From Actinophytocola oryzae (GTDB lineage: Bacteria > Actinomycetota > Actinomycetes > Mycobacteriales > Pseudonocardiaceae), in the NCBI RefSeq assembly GCF_004364325.1, contig NZ_SOCP01000013.1, positions 124,001 to 188,000 on the forward strand: a stretch of DNA of 64,000 nucleotides, written 5' to 3'. Positions within the stretch are counted from its first letter, which is position 1. Each line of letters begins with the position of its first letter. The notes under the pieces are model-generated. The model worked only from the letters and a program-made list of their open reading frames with translations. It was not told where the DNA came from and ran no database searches. Shown here in pieces: positions 1 to 6,681 of this stretch. The position numbers were made by a program, and so were the translations under genes.

Positions 1-399
1 CCAGTTCACGACCCGGCCGCCGGGGACGTAACGGGAGCCGATCGCCAGGTCGGCGTCGTCCAGCGCGTCCAGCATCCTCGGGAGGTCCTCCGGCGCGTGC
101 GAGCCGTCGGCGTCCATCTCGACCAGGACCGCGTAGTCGCGCTCCATGCCCCATGCGAAGCCCGCGACGTAGGCTGCGCCGAGGCCGTTCTTCTCCGTGC
201 GGTGCATGACGTGGATGAGCTCGTCCGCCGAGGCGAGCCGGTCGGCGATCTCACCGGTGCCGTCGGGGCTGCCGTCGTCCACGATCAGGGCGTGTGCCTT
301 CGGCAGTGCGGCACGTAGCCGGCTCACTATCCGCTCGATGTTGTCCCGCTCGTTGTACGTCGGGATCACCACGAGCACCGGCTCGAGCTGCTCCGCCAT
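1..399 (-). CDS. ppm1: Polyprenol monophosphomannose synthase, N-terminal part (cut by window edge)
   Basis: This is a GT-A fold, family 2 glycosyltransferase. It should move mannose from GDP-mannose to polyprenyl phosphate, supplying donor for lipoglycan and protein mannosylation at the inner membrane face. The first 133 codons are present and the C-terminus runs off the left edge. Visible motifs are IPTYNERDN at residues 12-20, DDGSPDGTG at 41-49 and the metal-binding MDAD at 95-98. The ATG at 399 begins directly with the conserved strand. It lies 50 bp downstream of lnt on the same strand. In Mycobacterium tuberculosis the two activities are fused in one protein; here they are separate neighbours. 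Confidence 0.9.
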   Translation of the reverse strand, partial: MAEQLEPVLVVIPTYNERDNIERIVSRLRAALPKAHALIVDDGSPDGTGEIADRLASADELIHVMHRTEKNGLGAAYVAGFAWGMERDYAVLVEMDADGSHAPEDLPRMLDALDDADLAIGSRYVPGGRVVNW

Positions 400-449
400 T
401 CGTCACCCTCCTCGCCGGCACGCCTTTCGCGCCGGTCACTTCCTGTCGG

Positions 450-2027
450 TCAGTTGCTTGCCCTGCCACGCCGCCGCACGACGATCCCGATGGCGAGCGC
501 GACGAGTCCCACGGCTGCCATGGCCCACTCCGGGGCGGGCCCCAGTTGGTCCGACAGCGTAGTCGTCGACCGTAGCGGTACCCGCTCGACCAGTGCCGCG
601 TCGGTGAACATGCCCGTGGACTGGGTCACAGAACCGTCGGGGCGGATGAACGCGCTCACCCCGCTGGTCGCCGCGACGGCCACCGTCCTGCCGTGCTCGA
701 CGGCGCGCACGCGGTCCATCGCGAGCTGCTGGTAGGTCATCTCGGTGTAGCCGAAGGTCGCGTTGTTCGTCGGCACGGCGAGGATGTTCGCACCCTTCAC
801 CGACTCGCGCACCACGTCGTCGAACGCCACCTCGTAGCAGGTCGCGAGGCCGACGCGGGCGTTCGCCATACTGAAGTCGACGGCCTTGTCGCCCGGCACG
901 AACTGCCCGGCACGGTCCACTTCCGAGGTGAAGATCCGGAAGAACGACCGCCACGGCATCGTCTCGCCGAATGGCTGCAGTTTGCGCTTGGTGTACTGCT
1001 CGACGGGTCCGTTCTGCGGCGTCCACAGCAGCATCGTGTTGCGGGGCAGCCCGTCGTCGCCGACGAGCACCGAACCGACCGCGATGGGTGCCTTGATCGC
1101 CCGGGCGGCGTCGTCGATGCGCGACCAGGCGTCCGGGTTGCGGTAGGGGTCGATGTCGGAGGAGTTCTCGGGCCAGATCACCAGGTCGGGCTGCTCGGCG
1201 CGGCCTGCCTTGATGTCCCGGGCGAGCCGCTCGGTGCGTGCGACGTGGTTGTCGAGCACCGCGCGCCGTTGGGAGTTGAAGTCGAGCCCGGCCCTCGGCA
1301 CGTTGCCCTGCACCACGGCCACGACCGCGGTGCCGTCGTTGGCGTCGGTCCCCACCAGCGGCAACGCCCCGAACGCGGCGACCACGGGGAGCAGGAAGGC
1401 CAGCGCGGGCGCCACCAACCGTCGAGGCTGCCGGTCCAGGACGAGCGTGCGGACCAGGGAGGCGAGCCCGAACCCACACATGGCGACGGCGAGCCCGATC
1501 AGCGGTGTGCCGGCCACCGCGGCGAGGGGAAGGAAGATGCCGTCGGGCTGGGAGAAGGCGAGGCGGCCCCAGGGGAACCCGCCGAAGGGGAAGAGCGACC
1601 GCAGGTACTCCCCCGCCGTCCAGACGAAGGCCGCCCACACCGGCCAGGCGGGCAGCACACTGACGACGGCGATCCCGGCGCCGGCGAGGCCCAGGAGCGC
1701 GGCCTCGGCGAGAGCGAGCGGCAGCCAGGCGACGACGCCCACGAACTCGCCGGTCCACGCGAGCAGGGGGACGAAGTAGCCGAGGCCGGCACACAGCGTG
1801 TAACCGAACCCGGCGCGGGCACGGCGGCCGTAGATGACGGCGCCGAGGATCGCGATCCCGACGGGGGCGAGCCACCAGAGCGTGCGGGGCGGGTTGCCGA
1901 GGTAGATCAGGACACCCGCGCCCACGGAGAGAAGGACACGCAGAAGGACGTTTCGCCAGGCAGGCGCACGAACGTCCGTTTTGTCGGACACTGCCGGCTC
2001 GTCCGACGAGACTGCGGGTGCGATCAC
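450..2027 (-). CDS. lnt: Apolipoprotein N-acyltransferase
   Basis: The 525-residue membrane enzyme N-acylates the lipid-modified cysteine of lipoproteins. Several hydrophobic segments fill residues about 28-220, followed by a periplasm-facing nitrilase-fold domain. The catalytic triad is visible as Glu287 (VIWPENSS), Lys349 (TKRKLQPFGE) and Cys397 (LATCYEVAF). Length fits the family. The start is GTG; a TAnnnT -10 element (TACGCT, about 2035-2040 on the minus strand) sits only some 7 bases upstream, so the mRNA is probably leaderless or nearly so. The ppm1 gene follows 50 bp downstream and is likely co-transcribed. Confidence 0.93.
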   Translation of the reverse strand: MIAPAVSSDEPAVSDKTDVRAPAWRNVLLRVLLSVGAGVLIYLGNPPRTLWWLAPVGIAILGAVIYGRRARAGFGYTLCAGLGYFVPLLAWTGEFVGVVAWLPLALAEAALLGLAGAGIAVVSVLPAWPVWAAFVWTAGEYLRSLFPFGGFPWGRLAFSQPDGIFLPLAAVAGTPLIGLAVAMCGFGLASLVRTLVLDRQPRRLVAPALAFLLPVVAAFGALPLVGTDANDGTAVVAVVQGNVPRAGLDFNSQRRAVLDNHVARTERLARDIKAGRAEQPDLVIWPENSSDIDPYRNPDAWSRIDDAARAIKAPIAVGSVLVGDDGLPRNTMLLWTPQNGPVEQYTKRKLQPFGETMPWRSFFRIFTSEVDRAGQFVPGDKAVDFSMANARVGLATCYEVAFDDVVRESVKGANILAVPTNNATFGYTEMTYQQLAMDRVRAVEHGRTVAVAATSGVSAFIRPDGSVTQSTGMFTDAALVERVPLRSTTTLSDQLGPAPEWAMAAVGLVALAIGIVVRRRGRASN

Positions 2028-2850
2028 CCGACAAGCGTACGGCGTCGGTTGTTCACTGCGTGTTTCAGCCGGACTCAGCGGGTGGGGGGTTCGGCCGGCG
2101 GCCGGTCGGCGCGGCGTTGTCAGGACGGTGGCCAGTTGCGGAGGGTGGTGTCGGCCATTTCCTGGAGTTGGTCGCGACCCACACCATTGGCGGCCTGCAC
2201 GGCGATACCGGAGGTCAGGACGGTGACGTAGCGGCGAGTAGCGCCGGGTTGGTACACGAGGGCGGGCCGCCGTCGTCGACGGCGCGCTGGAACCGCGCCC
2301 GGATGGCGGACAGCCGTTGTCACGGAAGGCGACGGGGAGGTCGCGGACGCCGTGCCCGGAGTCGCTGGTGGCGAGAGTCCAAGCAGGCGCCGGGGCCTGT
2401 CGGGCGGGTGGTGGTTAGAGCAGTGTCGGCGAGGATCGGTGGCGACGCCGAGGGCGGTCGCTCGTCGAGGGCGGTCGGCTCGCCGAGAGCGTCCAGGTGA
2501 GGTAGGCGCCGGGCCTCCGGTGCAGCGCTCCAGGGCCTTGCGGAACAACGCCTCTCAACCCGCGACGGCCTGTCGCGAGTAGCCACGTCGTCGACGGGAT
2601 CGACCGAGTGATGGGCTGGCACGCGGATACCGAAAGTCGCCGTTCCGGCGCTCGCAGGGCCCGCGACAGCGAGGAACGCCGGCAGGTCTGCGCGCCACCC
2701 GCTGCCGGGCCGTGCCTCAGCAGTTCGCGCGGACGGAGCCCCGCGGTCCGTCCGTTCGGTCAGTCCTGCGGCACGCCGCGGTGGGATGACACTCTGGCAG
2801 CGCGTGATGAGGACCAGCAGCGTGCCGATCCCCAATGGCCCGTTCTGGGG
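2028..2850. other. Long gene-poor interval with apparent coding debris
   Basis: About 820 bases separate lnt from the DUF5313 gene. Open frames exist on both strands but are Arg/Pro/Ser-rich, have no recognisable domain and lack plausible ribosome sites, as expected of antisense frames in GC-rich DNA. The only stretch that reads like protein is the minus-strand tail annotated separately at 2120-2300. I see no RNA gene or clear terminator in it. Confidence 0.5.
2120..2300 (-). pseudogene. Possible C-terminal remnant of an exported protein
   Basis: On the minus strand about 58 codons read as coherent protein, including VTVLTSGIAVQAANGVGRD and EMADTTLRNWPPS before a TGA. The frame upstream degenerates into Arg/Pro-rich sequence with no start or signal peptide. 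This looks like the tail of a small lipoprotein or sensor-type extracellular domain whose front has decayed. The family is not recognised, and chance cannot be excluded. Confidence 0.3.
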
Positions 2851-3240
2851 TCAGGGGTTCGGGGTGCGGAAGTTGGCGGCGTAGCGGGCGCGTTCCTCGG
2901 CGTCGCGGTCGGCGTTTCGGGATTCTCGGGTGGCTCTTGCTATGCCGTGGGCGTAGCCGTGTTTGGCTGCTCTCAGTTCGCAGCTTTCGTCCACGTACGA
3001 CAGGGAGAAGTAGACGCCCACGATGGCTACCAGCAGGATCATCGCCAGTTTCAGGCCGAGGGGGCCTGGGACCAGCAGGCAGCCTGCCGCTATCGGGGCG
3101 AGCACCACACAGCCGCGCGCCGCGTGGCGTAGGGCCCAGGTCTTGGCTGTCACGTCGTGCAGTACCCAGGGCGCCAGGTTGGCGGGCAGTCTGCCGCCGA
3201 CCGCGTACCACAACCACTGGGCTGGGTTTGGTCGCTTCAT
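2851..3240 (-). CDS. DUF5313 family membrane protein
   Basis: A 129-residue protein starting MKRPNPAQWLWYAVGGRLP, which matches the conserved N-terminal pattern of the actinobacterial DUF5313 family. Two membrane segments are visible at about 42-57 and 62-80, followed by the conserved YVDES and AAKHGYA stretch and a charged tail. Function is unknown for the family. I chose the ATG at 3240 because the family signature starts there; upstream in-frame extension to 3381 is not conserved-looking and would cross the marR start. It is divergent from the OhrR-type regulator and shares its operator region, so it may be controlled by it. Confidence 0.85.
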   Translation of the reverse strand: MKRPNPAQWLWYAVGGRLPANLAPWVLHDVTAKTWALRHAARGCVVLAPIAAGCLLVPGPLGLKLAMILLVAIVGVYFSLSYVDESCELRAAKHGYAHGIARATRESRNADRDAEERARYAANFRTPNP

Positions 3241-3252
3241 GCTTCGTAGCCT

Positions 3253-3274
3253 AACATTTAGTACACTAACTGTT
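3253..3274. promoter_or_regulatory. Candidate OhrR/MarR operator
   Basis: A 22-bp inverted repeat with half sites AACATTTAGT and ACTAACTGTT around a central AC; 9 of 10 positions pair. It lies between the divergent DUF5313 and marR-type genes and ends just before the GAGGTGAT ribosome site of the regulator. Position and symmetry suit an autoregulatory MarR-family operator that could also control the DUF5313 gene. Confidence 0.75.
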
Positions 3275-3289
3275 GAGGTGATCTGAGCC

Positions 3290-3763
3290 ATGCCATCCGT
3301 TGATCTCGGACCTGACCCGCTGGCGTTGGACCGGCAGGTCTGCTTCGCCCTGTCGCTTGCCTCGCGGAGTGTCATCGCCATCTACCGGCCGCTCCTCGAG
3401 CCCCACGGGCTGACCCATCCCCAGTACCTCGTGCTGCTCGCGCTCTGGGATCGAGCACCCCGCACCGTTCGCGACATCGGTGAGACGCTTCGGCACGAGC
3501 CCGCCACGCTCTCGCCCATGCTCAAGCGGCTCGAGGCCCTCGGGTACATCTCTCGGGCCCGGGACCCCCGGGACGAGCGGGCGCTGTCCGTCGACCTCAC
3601 CGACAAGGGGGTCGAGCTGCGGCGCGAGGCCGAGAAGATTCCCTATCGGGTGGTCGAGGCCCTGGGAATGGAGCTGTCCGAGCTGGAGCAGCTGCACGCC
3701 GCCCTGTCGCGGGTGCTCGCCGCCACTCAGAAGACGCCCGGCGACACCAGGCCCGTCTCGTAG
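3290..3763 (+). CDS. OhrR-type MarR family regulator
   Basis: A 157-residue winged-helix repressor. The N-terminus (LDRQVCFALSLASRS) aligns with the OhrR subgroup, placing a reactive-type cysteine at Cys18, and the Tyr residues of IYRPLLEPHGLTHPQY match the OhrR tyrosines that sense the oxidised thiol. The wing motif DERALSVDLTDKG is typical. It probably responds to organic peroxides or other oxidants, but no ohr peroxidase gene is adjacent; the visible target is its own promoter and the divergent DUF5313 gene. The 3' end overlaps the convergent response-regulator gene by 37 bp. Confidence 0.88.
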   Translation: MPSVDLGPDPLALDRQVCFALSLASRSVIAIYRPLLEPHGLTHPQYLVLLALWDRAPRTVRDIGETLRHEPATLSPMLKRLEALGYISRARDPRDERALSVDLTDKGVELRREAEKIPYRVVEALGMELSELEQLHAALSRVLAATQKTPGDTRPVS

Positions 3764-4392
3764 GCGACCATCACCGCCTGCGCCCTGTCGCGGATGCCCA
3801 GTTTCAGGAAGATGCGGCTGACGTGGGTCTTGATGGTCTGTTCGGCCAGGGTCAACCTGGTCGCTATCTCCGTGTTCGACTCTCCTCTCGCCACCCACAC
3901 GAGCACCTCTCGCTCGCGTGGGGTCAGTACCTCCAGTGACGGTGGTGTGCTCGCCAGCGCGGGCCTGCTGGCGAAGTGGGCTATCAACCTGCTGGTCACC
4001 ACCGGGTCCAGCAGCGACTCCCCTGCCGCCACGACTCGCACCGCCGCCACCAGCTCCTCCGGCGTCGCGTCCTTGAGCAGGAAGCCCGACGCACCCGCTC
4101 GCAGTGCCGCGTACACGTAGTCGTCGATGTCGAACGTGGTCAGCATCAGTACCCGGGCCCTGGTGTTCGCCAGGCGTCTCGTTGCCTCCACGCCGTCCAT
4201 CACCGGCATGCGGACGTCCATCAGGACCACGTCCGGGGCGGTCCTCACACATACCTCCAGCGCGGCCTGGCCGTCGGCGGCCTGACCGACCACCTCGAGG
4301 TCGGCCTGCGCGTTCAGCAGCGCGGCGAAGCCGGCTCGCACCATGTCCTGGTCGTCGACCACGACGACCTTGGTCGCGTGTTCGAGGGTCAT
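3727..4392 (-). CDS. NarL/LuxR-family response regulator
   Basis: A 221-residue two-component regulator. The receiver domain shows the acidic pair Asp13-Asp14, phospho-acceptor Asp59 (LMDVRMP), Thr85/86 and Lys107 (FLLKDAT). The C-terminal LuxR helix-turn-helix (LTPREREVLVWVARGESNTE through VSRIFLKLGIRDR) spans about 155-212. Its partner is most likely the sensor kinase encoded upstream on the same strand, though an unusual 358-bp gap separates them. The 3' end overlaps marR convergently. Confidence 0.93.
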   Translation of the reverse strand: MTLEHATKVVVVDDQDMVRAGFAALLNAQADLEVVGQAADGQAALEVCVRTAPDVVLMDVRMPVMDGVEATRRLANTRARVLMLTTFDIDDYVYAALRAGASGFLLKDATPEELVAAVRVVAAGESLLDPVVTSRLIAHFASRPALASTPPSLEVLTPREREVLVWVARGESNTEIATRLTLAEQTIKTHVSRIFLKLGIRDRAQAVMVAYETGLVSPGVF

Positions 4393-4750
4393 CGGTGCAC
4401 CCCGCGATACCAGTCATGCCGAACGTGCTCAAGACCTGGGGTGACCTGGTCAAGGCACGGGTGGCCGCCACCAACCAGCTCGCGGCGCACGACCGTCCGG
4501 ACGCGACAGCCGCGTCGGCCGGGGTCGCCCCAGTCACTGAGCCTTCCGGCGTGGACCGTCCACGTGCCAGTCGCGACCTGGGCCGCGCCTGGATCCGCGT
4601 CGTGGGGCGCTGTCGGCAGAACCACCCGTCCTACGACCCCGCCCTGCACGGCGACGCCGAACGCCTCGTCACACAGCCCACCGCCACACGGCCTCGGCCG
4701 TTGCCCTGGCCACGACTTCGACCTCGGCCACGGGGGTGGTACGCGGGGTG
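4393..4750. other. Non-coding gap splitting a two-component operon
   Basis: This 358-bp interval lies between the sensor kinase stop and the response regulator start, genes that are normally adjacent or overlapping. No confident gene is present. The plus strand at about 4413-4500 resembles part of an IS110-type transposase (see separate entry). The rest, about 4500-4750, has no structure I can name. Confidence 0.5.
4413..4500 (+). pseudogene. Possible IS110-family transposase scar
   Basis: Reading the plus strand gives WGDLVKARVAATNQLAAH, which resembles the conserved DLV.ARV...NQL.A segment in the middle of IS110/IS1111-family transposases. Neither the DEDD catalytic region nor the C-terminal Ser domain is visible and no flanking repeats were found. 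If correct, it is a short internal fragment left by deletion. The match rests on one short motif recalled from the family. Confidence 0.3.
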
Positions 4751-5881
4751 TCACAGCGGTAGCTCCGCCCTTACTCGCCAGCCTTCGGCCGGTTGGTCCA
4801 CTTCGAACTTTCCTCCCAGCAGTGTCGCTCGTTCTCGCAGGCCCACCAGACCGTGGCCGCCCCGGGGGGCGGGTTTCGGCGGTACGGGCGGGCGTTCGTT
4901 CGTCACCTCTATGTGCAGGGTGTCGTTCGCTCTGGTGATGTCCACGGTCGTCTTCGCGTTGCCGGCGTGGCGGACCACGTTGCTCAGGCCCTCCTGCACG
5001 ATCCGGTACACGGCCAGCTGCGTGACCTGCGGCAGGTCCTCTGTGTCCGTCTCCACTCTCAGGGTCACCGGGGTGCCTGCCGTCGTGATGCGGTCGACCA
5101 GCGCCGGTAGGTCCGCGAGTGTCGGTTGTGGGGTTCGGTTCGGGTCCTCGCTCTCGTCGCGTAGGGCGGACAACAGGCCTCGCAGCTCGGACAGGGACGC
5201 CCTCGCCACCTTCGCTATCTCGGTGAACTCGGTCGCCACCGGCTCCGGGAGGTCCTGGTGCCGGAAACGGGCCGACTCGGCCTGGACGGTGATCATGGAC
5301 ATGTGATGGGCCACCACGTCGTGCAGTTCGCGGGCTATGCGGGCGCGCTCCTCCACCACCGAGCGCAGCTCGCGCTCGGCCGCACTGACCTGGCGTTCCT
5401 CCGCCAGCTCGACGACCATCGCGCGGCGGCCGTGCACGAAGTCGCCGATGATGATCGCCAGGCCGCACGCCGCCGTGGCCACCGCCGCGGACTGCCAGTC
5501 GCTGTGCTCATTGCTCATGAGCAGCAACGACACGACGAGCTGGATGCCGAACATGACACTCGACAGCGTCCGGCGGCCCAGTGTGGCGACCAGTCCGGCC
5601 GTCGCCGCCAGGGACCCGATGCTGCTCACCGCCCACGGCCACGGCTCGGATGACGACACCGGGATCGTGATCGACGCCGTCATGAACACGGCGACCAGCT
5701 CGATGACCCACGCGGCGACCGGCCACCGGTAGATCACCAGCGGGACCACCCGGAGGTAGGCCAGCACGATCGCCATATCGGTGTGCGTCGCGTAGTGCTG
5801 GACCAGGTCGAGGAACCCGAGCACCAGCAGCGCGGCCACGGTCACCCACAGGCCGAGGCGGCGGATCGTCACGGCGCCCAT
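4751..5881 (-). CDS. Two-component sensor histidine kinase (HisKA_3 type)
   Basis: A 376-residue NarX/DesK-like membrane kinase. Residues 1-150 contain four to five membrane segments, then a dimerisation helix with phospho-acceptor His187 (RIARELHDVVAHHMSMI) and a HATPase domain with N box (QEGLSNVVRHAG) and G box (GGHGLVGLRERA). The ATG at 5881 overlaps the stop of the upstream membrane gene (TAATG), indicating translational coupling. It should phosphorylate the response regulator encoded downstream. The stimulus is unknown; the small membrane protein encoded just upstream could be an accessory sensor. Confidence 0.92.
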   Translation of the reverse strand: MGAVTIRRLGLWVTVAALLVLGFLDLVQHYATHTDMAIVLAYLRVVPLVIYRWPVAAWVIELVAVFMTASITIPVSSSEPWPWAVSSIGSLAATAGLVATLGRRTLSSVMFGIQLVVSLLLMSNEHSDWQSAAVATAACGLAIIIGDFVHGRRAMVVELAEERQVSAAERELRSVVEERARIARELHDVVAHHMSMITVQAESARFRHQDLPEPVATEFTEIAKVARASLSELRGLLSALRDESEDPNRTPQPTLADLPALVDRITTAGTPVTLRVETDTEDLPQVTQLAVYRIVQEGLSNVVRHAGNAKTTVDITRANDTLHIEVTNERPPVPPKPAPRGGHGLVGLRERATLLGGKFEVDQPAEGWRVRAELPL

Positions 5882-6231
5882 TAGACCGCTTCGACGGGCG
5901 CCCTGCCGTTCAGGCGGCGGATCACGGCCATACAGATGACCTGCATCCCGAGCGCGGCCATGGCGTGGATGAACCAGGCGCCGATCAGCGTCGGGCCACC
6001 CCAGGCGTTGTGTAAGAGCGGGTCCGAGGTGAACGGGTGGCCGAGTGCGCCGATCGCGTCGGGGCGCAGGGGGTACAGCCAGCTGAACCACACCAGGAAC
6101 ACGATGAGTGCCGCGAACGGGAACGCGGCCAGCGACCAGGCGCGGGGCCGGAAGCCGAGGCGGGCAGCCAGTCGGCCGCGGCCGGGGAGGATGTCGAGGG
6201 CGTAGAGGAGGTGGGATGCGGTGTTGTTCAT
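5881..6231 (-). CDS. Small integral membrane protein coupled to the sensor kinase
   Basis: A protein of 116 residues starting MNNTASHLLYALD, with two hydrophobic segments at about 33-52 and 80-102 and a loop containing a PLLHNAWGGPTLIGAWFIH motif. I do not recognise the family. Its stop codon overlaps the kinase ATG by one base, so the two are almost certainly translated together, and it may be an accessory subunit or the signal receiver. A GTG at 6270 in the same frame is an alternative start; neither has a clear ribosome site. Confidence 0.75.
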   Translation of the reverse strand: MNNTASHLLYALDILPGRGRLAARLGFRPRAWSLAAFPFAALIVFLVWFSWLYPLRPDAIGALGHPFTSDPLLHNAWGGPTLIGAWFIHAMAALGMQVICMAVIRRLNGRAPVEAV

Positions 6232-6289
6232 GGCGACTACGTTATGCAGGGGAGGGCTACGAAGCGTCACACTGTGGAGCCAACCTGCA

Positions 6290-6309
6290 CGTAGTACTGG
6301 GGTACTACG
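6290..6309. promoter_or_regulatory. Perfect inverted repeat in front of the VOC gene
   Basis: Arms CGTAGTAC and GTACTACG are perfectly complementary around TGGG. The element ends 3 bases before the ATG of the VOC gene and lies in the divergent promoter region with the small membrane protein. A repressor or MerR-like operator is the simplest reading. The lack of a ribosome site suggests a leaderless VOC transcript initiating near this element. Confidence 0.55.
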
Positions 6310-6312
6310 ACA

Positions 6313-6681
6313 ATGGCCGACATGCTACGAGTGGGGTCCACGGTGCTGGGGGTGTCCGACGTCCGGCGCGCCGTCGAGTTCTGGGGCCGAGCCATCGGCT
6401 ACGTGCCGAGGGACAAGGAGATCGACGAGACCTGGGTGGTCCTCGTCCCGGCGGACGGCGTCGGCCAGAACATCTCCCTGATGCGCAGCGACACCCCGGT
6501 CCAGGAGAGACCACGCGTCCACCTGGACCTCTACGCCTCGGAACCCGACAGGGAGATCGACCGGCTGATCGAGCTGGGGGCGTCGAGGGTCGACTGGCCC
6601 GACTACCCGCCGAACGCCGACTTCACCGTGCTCGCCGACACCGAGGGCAACCGGTTCTGCGTGATCGACAAGAGCGCCTAG
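6313..6681 (+). CDS. VOC (glyoxalase/bleomycin-resistance fold) protein
   Basis: A 122-residue single VOC-fold unit. The N-terminal half begins with the typical STVLGVSDVRRAVEFWGRAIGY, and the C-terminal half ends FTVLADTEGNRFCVIDKSA with the conserved DTEGN.F metal-side strand. Such proteins act as metal-dependent lyases, dioxygenases or drug-binding proteins, and the substrate cannot be told from sequence. Its stop overlaps the convergent synthetase gene by 4 bp. It is probably controlled through the palindrome just upstream. Confidence 0.88.
   Translation: MADMLRVGSTVLGVSDVRRAVEFWGRAIGYVPRDKEIDETWVVLVPADGVGQNISLMRSDTPVQERPRVHLDLYASEPDREIDRLIELGASRVDWPDYPPNADFTVLADTEGNRFCVIDKSA

Noticed and set aside
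436..2231. Long open frames overlapping lnt on both strands (532 and 512 codons)
   Set aside because: They are Arg/Gly/Pro-rich antisense or shifted frames of lnt, with no domain; GC-rich third positions keep such frames open.
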